Assembly (NCBI GenBank): GCA_003116975.1
Contig: BGKB01000198.1
Coordinates: 1 to 64,000, forward strand
Direction: 5' to 3'
DNA from: Aurantiochytrium sp. KH105
Lineage: Eukaryota; Sar; Bigyra; Thraustochytrida; Thraustochytriidae
DNA: 64,000 nt
Made by a program: the position numbers and the translations under genes
Shown: positions 60,421 to 64,000 of the stretch, in pieces
Numbering within the stretch: the stretch's first letter is position 1
Layout of the letters: each line of letters opens with the position of its first letter
The notes under the pieces: generated by a model
Databases searched by the model: none
What the model was told of the DNA's origin: nothing
The model's input: only the letters and a program-made list of their open reading frames with translations

Positions 60421-63219
60421 ATGTCGCGCCATGAGGCCGTGCAGGTGGCCATCCGGGTTCGACCCATGGTCGGGAGAGAACAGCTTCGTGGCGCTGGCAA
60501 GAACCGAAGCCGAAGCGTCGTCTCCGTAGAAGAGGAGACCGCCACGGTGCACGTGTGCAACTCAGACCTGATGCACGACGATGCGTCCAGCTCGGAGCTC
60601 GGGGCCGAGACCACGGAGCGCGGCGAGGAAAGCAGCAGACACGGTCTCACGACGCGGCAGCGCAAACATCGATTCAAAGAGCGGAATCTGAGCTGCGGAT
60701 ACGACAAGGTCTTTGGTCCATCAGCAACGCAAGAAGATGTCTACATCGGCACGGTTGCACCTTCTGTACGATCCGTCGTGGAAGGTATCAACTGCACCGT
60801 TTTTGCCTATGGACAAACCGGCACGGGGAAAACCTTTACGATCTTAGGCGAAGGTCCTGAAACCCAGCGCGCTGCAACAACCCGCGGCGAAGGTGCTGCC
60901 AACGAGAAATCATTTGACGCATCAAAGCGGGGAGTCATCCCTCGCGCAGTCACCCAGCTGTTCGACATTCTCGAGGAAAAACGTGATGAGGAATCTCCAG
61001 AGAACCCGGAAGTTACAGAAGAAGATGACAGCCAAACCAAACTCGTCTCCAGCACGGTGTACTGCTCGTATCTTCAAATATACAATGAAAATCTCTACGA
61101 TCTCCTGCAAGACCAAAAGCGGCAGTTTCCGCTCAAGATCCGCGTCACCAAGAAGAAGCAAATCTACGTGCAGGGATTATCGGAGATTCGAGTTTCGGGC
61201 CTTAATGACGTTCTCGAGGTCCTTCAGCGCGGCGCACGGAGTCGCGCAATTCGCGCAACCTCGTACAACCAAGCGAGTAGTCGCAGTCATGCAATTCTGC
61301 AGCTCCGCGTGGAGACGGAAGAGCAGCTCGGGGGCATTTCCGACTCGCGCGTGTTGCGGTCAGCCAAGCTCAACTTTGTAGATCTTGCTGGGTCAGAGAA
61401 ATGGGAGGCAGATCAGCCCATGTCAGAAAAACACCTCAAGGAAATGGCACGCATCAACAAGAGTCTTTCACACCTTGGAAATGTCGTTCAGGCGCTCGGC
61501 GAGAAGAATCGACCCCATGTTCCCTACCGCGACTCCCAACTCACCCGACTCCTTCAAGACAGCTTGGGTGGCAACACACGAACCACCATCATTTGCACAC
61601 TTTCCCCGGCCGCGGACTGCACAGAAGAGTCTGTGTCTACGCTGCAATTCGCAGATCGAGCCAAGCAAGTCATGGTCCACGTCAAGGCAAATGAGGTTGT
61701 AGACGACTCCATTTTGCTCGCCCGCGCGCAAACTGAGATCGCGCGTTTGCGTCGTCTGCTACGCGAACAGAGTGAAGCTTCGTCTGAACCCCTCGAAGAA
61801 CTTCGTGCCGAAAACGCGATTCTACGGAAGCAGGTCGAAAGCCTGCTTGCCGAAAATGCCAGTCTTCGCGCAGGTGGGCCAACAAATTCCACTTTTCCAA
61901 CGGCAACAGAATCACCGGTTGATGTTGTCGAAGGCATTGAAGCCACAGAAACACGCAGACAAAGTGACAGTGCAGCTTCATCGTCCTCAGCGTCTCCGCA
62001 GGATCTTTCTCGATCACCCAAGGAAAATAAGGCTGATGCGGTCGCTGCGGGAGACCCCGACGAAACAGATGCAGAGATGGACTCTGGTCTTGACGATGAC
62101 ACCTTTCATGTTACCCAAGGGCCTGCGGCGAGTGACATCACACGCGCCTTGAAGGATGATCTTGAAGAGAACGCAGCACCTGACTTAGATGAGGAAGATG
62201 AAGCCGAAGATGAAGAAGATGATGGTGATAATGAAGCAGGTGAAGGACACAATGACGAGCTCGATCCTGCCGCCGGTAGCGCCAATGATCCCACGAGTCG
62301 CCAAGATGGGAAGATAGCGTCTGAGGGTTCGTCTTTCTCGGCCCAGGACAAGCCGGAGGATGCAAGTGAAGGCTCGAGTTCGTCCAGAGAGTACGCAAGC
62401 TCGCGACCTACCTCATCAGCGGACCACCATGCAACGGAGCTGCGCAAGCTTGCAGCCGAAGAGGCCAAGGCGCGCGACGAGGTGCAAGCGGAACTTCAGC
62501 AGCTCGAAGATATTCAGCGCGAACGCCGCAAGCTTGAGGAGGCAATGCGGCTGCTCCGGAGTCGGGCTCCAAAGAAGAAGAGCACAGCAAAAAAGACAAC
62601 CAATGCAGCAAAGAAGCACACCAAGCCAATGACCCCCGAAGAAAAGCTCACGTTTAGTGCTCGCGACATTGGACGTACCCTGAGTCTGTACCAATGCAGA
62701 GTAGACGCGTGGTACGAGGTCACTGTGGTGGGTTTTGACGGTAAGTCTGGCATGCACTTAGTCCGATACGATGACGACGGCACGAAGCAATGGCACCAAA
62801 TGGAGGGACGCAAGTACAAGAGTGTCGGAGATGCAGCAAGGGTCGCTCTTCCCGGCAGTGCAATGCGAAAAGATCCTGTTGTTCGTCTGGCCAAGTCACA
62901 CGCGCAAAAGAAGTCACGCAAAAAGAGTGCAAACGCCAAGAGTCGTGTCGCTGGCAAAGTCGCAGCAGTTCGGTCTGTATATGGCAATGGGCGAGCACAG
63001 TCTTCAACATCTGCGGTGCCAGGAACCACGAAATCGACAAGTGCATCTCGGAAGTCCGCAACACATCGAGGAGACACCGCGCCCGAGACGGAGGAGTCTC
63101 GCGTCGGCGTGGTTGATTTTGAAGTATTTGACGAAGGCAACGTTGAGGTCGAGGACTTTGACATTTTGGCCTCTTTGCACGAGGAAGGGCTCGCTTACGC
63201 GCACGGAAACCAAGAGTGA
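60421..63219 (+). CDS. N-terminal-motor kinesin with C-terminal Tudor-like domain
   Basis: The 932-residue protein has a kinesin motor domain at about 1-425: VAIRVRPMVGREQL; Walker A GQTGTGKT (131-138); switch I NQASSRSH (283-290); and switch II FVDLAGSE with D321. RINKSLSHLGNVVQALG and VPYRDSQLTRLLQDSLGG follow. An N-terminal motor predicts plus-end movement on microtubules. A neck and coiled coil follow (about 430-490, ILLARAQTEIARLRRLLRE), then an acidic disordered middle, a second coiled coil (about 665-720) and a Lys-rich segment. At about 757-805, CRVDAWYEVTVVGFDGKSG with HLVRYDDDGTKQWHQM has the pattern of a Tudor/SMN-like barrel. The tail is basic and ends acidic. The start at 60421 (gaaaccATGt) directly precedes the motor. 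The kinesin subfamily is not clear. Confidence 0.93.
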   Translation: MSRHEAVQVAIRVRPMVGREQLRGAGKNRSRSVVSVEEETATVHVCNSDLMHDDASSSELGAETTERGEESSRHGLTTRQRKHRFKERNLSCGYDKVFGPSATQEDVYIGTVAPSVRSVVEGINCTVFAYGQTGTGKTFTILGEGPETQRAATTRGEGAANEKSFDASKRGVIPRAVTQLFDILEEKRDEESPENPEVTEEDDSQTKLVSSTVYCSYLQIYNENLYDLLQDQKRQFPLKIRVTKKKQIYVQGLSEIRVSGLNDVLEVLQRGARSRAIRATSYNQASSRSHAILQLRVETEEQLGGISDSRVLRSAKLNFVDLAGSEKWEADQPMSEKHLKEMARINKSLSHLGNVVQALGEKNRPHVPYRDSQLTRLLQDSLGGNTRTTIICTLSPAADCTEESVSTLQFADRAKQVMVHVKANEVVDDSILLARAQTEIARLRRLLREQSEASSEPLEELRAENAILRKQVESLLAENASLRAGGPTNSTFPTATESPVDVVEGIEATETRRQSDSAASSSSASPQDLSRSPKENKADAVAAGDPDETDAEMDSGLDDDTFHVTQGPAASDITRALKDDLEENAAPDLDEEDEAEDEEDDGDNEAGEGHNDELDPAAGSANDPTSRQDGKIASEGSSFSAQDKPEDASEGSSSSREYASSRPTSSADHHATELRKLAAEEAKARDEVQAELQQLEDIQRERRKLEEAMRLLRSRAPKKKSTAKKTTNAAKKHTKPMTPEEKLTFSARDIGRTLSLYQCRVDAWYEVTVVGFDGKSGMHLVRYDDDGTKQWHQMEGRKYKSVGDAARVALPGSAMRKDPVVRLAKSHAQKKSRKKSANAKSRVAGKVAAVRSVYGNGRAQSSTSAVPGTTKSTSASRKSATHRGDTAPETEESRVGVVDFEVFDEGNVEVEDFDILASLHEEGLAYAHGNQE

Positions 63220-63375
63220 AAGAACGAGAACTGTAGCTTACATTTGCCACGATACTAAGTAAAGAAAGAAAAACACATTCACAGCATTTAGCTTGTTGGT
63301 TGCAGGGTGATTGGAGAATGAAGTGCTTGAGCCCGAATCGTGGGGTGAAGGGAAAAAGTTCCATCGCGAGCTGTC

Positions 63376-64000
63376 TTACAAATGGGACTGGGCCGACACA
63401 GGTGTACGCGGTACGACGTCAGCAGACACGGGATGTACGCGCTCGAGAAAAAGCAAATATGCGGAGGAGGTGTCGATGTTTCCTGGATCAATCTCAGTGA
63501 CTCTATCGTCGTTGTAATTGTGCCAGACACTCGTTCGCACATGCCGGGCGTTGGCAGTGTAGTGGCCCCCAGAAAGAGTTCCCATGTGATTGACCATTGC
63601 CACGAGGCGATACATAGGACGATCACGCGCCGCAAGCTTGTGGCAGAATGGAGACAAGTCCAAGGTCCCTTCCAGAGGAAGCGAAACGCGAGTTTGTAGC
63701 TTGGTGCGTTGAAACGGAGTTTTCTGCGCAAAACGCTTGAGGTGCACGACAAGCGTCTGTGGAGCTCGGAAAATCTGCAAAGCGCGCGTTGATGGTTGGT
63801 GCGACTTGCACTTGCGACAATAACACGCGTTGTCGCCATCGAGTGTTTCCTCCTCGACCATGGCCGAAAGGCAATCCTCCAGGGATACACGTGCAGCGTC
63901 GGGGGAGGCAATGGGTACAGAGAGGTCGAGCACGGGATCAAAGGCCTTGCTCTGATTGCCACACGTCTTGCAGGTCACGAGCGAATAAAGCTGGCCACCA
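63376..64000 (-). CDS. Ubiquitin-specific protease (USP/C19), C-terminal part; 5' end outside window
   Basis: Only the last 208 codons are in the window; the frame runs off the right edge, so the catalytic Cys box is not seen. The visible part starts in the family's fingers region (GGQLYSLVTCKTCGNQSKAF) followed by DPVLDLSVPI, which is diagnostic of USPs. The second zinc-binding pair lies in CYCRKCKSHQ, giving a CxxC...CxCxxC finger. Then come APQTLVVHLKRF and the His box YRLVAMVNHMGTLSGGHYTA with the following HNYNDDRVTEI, so the catalytic His and Asn/Asp are intact. The enzyme removes ubiquitin from proteins. The C-terminus after the domain is short (about 20 residues). It converges with the kinesin gene, 156 bp apart. 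Confidence 0.93.
   Translation of the reverse strand, partial: GGQLYSLVTCKTCGNQSKAFDPVLDLSVPIASPDAARVSLEDCLSAMVEEETLDGDNACYCRKCKSHQPSTRALQIFRAPQTLVVHLKRFAQKTPFQRTKLQTRVSLPLEGTLDLSPFCHKLAARDRPMYRLVAMVNHMGTLSGGHYTANARHVRTSVWHNYNDDRVTEIDPGNIDTSSAYLLFLERVHPVSADVVPRTPVSAQSHL

Overview
The window looks like nuclear DNA of a compact-gene eukaryotic microbe, most likely a stramenopile of the thraustochytrid/labyrinthulomycete type. This is inferred from several things: long, mostly uninterrupted reading frames (2268 and 1833 codons without an intron); GC-rich coding sequence with G/C-ending codons; GC-rich intergenic DNA full of microsatellites; a secreted protease with Pro/Thr/Ala linkers typical of stramenopiles; and a protist gene set combining a four-domain calcium channel, a mitochondrial-type phosphagen kinase, a class II DAHP synthase and a TMEM131-like protein. 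No bacterial operon logic, CRISPR, rRNA or convincing tRNA is present. Nearly every chosen start has an A three bases before the ATG.

Layout, left to right. 0-6 kb: an ambiguous small membrane-protein region, an orphan gene with a probable tiny intron, a TPT-family (DMT superfamily) transporter (+) and a phosphagen kinase (-). 5.8-8.6 kb: a gene-free GC-rich gap. 8.6-14.1 kb: a phospholipid scramblase (+), an SPPL-type intramembrane aspartyl protease (-) and, divergent from it, mitoribosomal DAP3/mS29 (+). 16-28 kb: an HSPA12-type HSP70 (+), a HIRAN/F-box/UvrD helicase related to FBH1 (+), a secreted subtilisin (-) and class II DAHP synthase (-). 28-31 kb: gene-free. 31-34 kb: an ER J-protein (+) and an orphan with a Myb/SANT-like C-terminus (-). 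34-40.7 kb: a 6.7 kb gene desert ending in an AT-richer block that holds an 829 bp TA-flanked inverted-repeat element. 40.7-47 kb: a CRAL-TRIO/GOLD-like protein (-), a remnant of a Ulp1-like C48 protease (-) and the splicing factor SNW1/SKIP (-). 47-64 kb: a four-domain EEEE calcium channel (+), a TMEM131-like secretory-pathway membrane protein (-), a kinesin with a C-terminal Tudor-like domain (+) and a ubiquitin-specific protease running off the right edge (-).

Neighbouring genes are functionally unrelated housekeeping, membrane-traffic, signalling and genome-maintenance genes on both strands, as expected for a eukaryotic chromosome arm. The most interesting items are the HIRAN-FBH1 architecture with paired PCNA-binding-like motifs, the kinesin-Tudor fusion, the inverted-repeat element near 40 kb and the C48 protease remnant.
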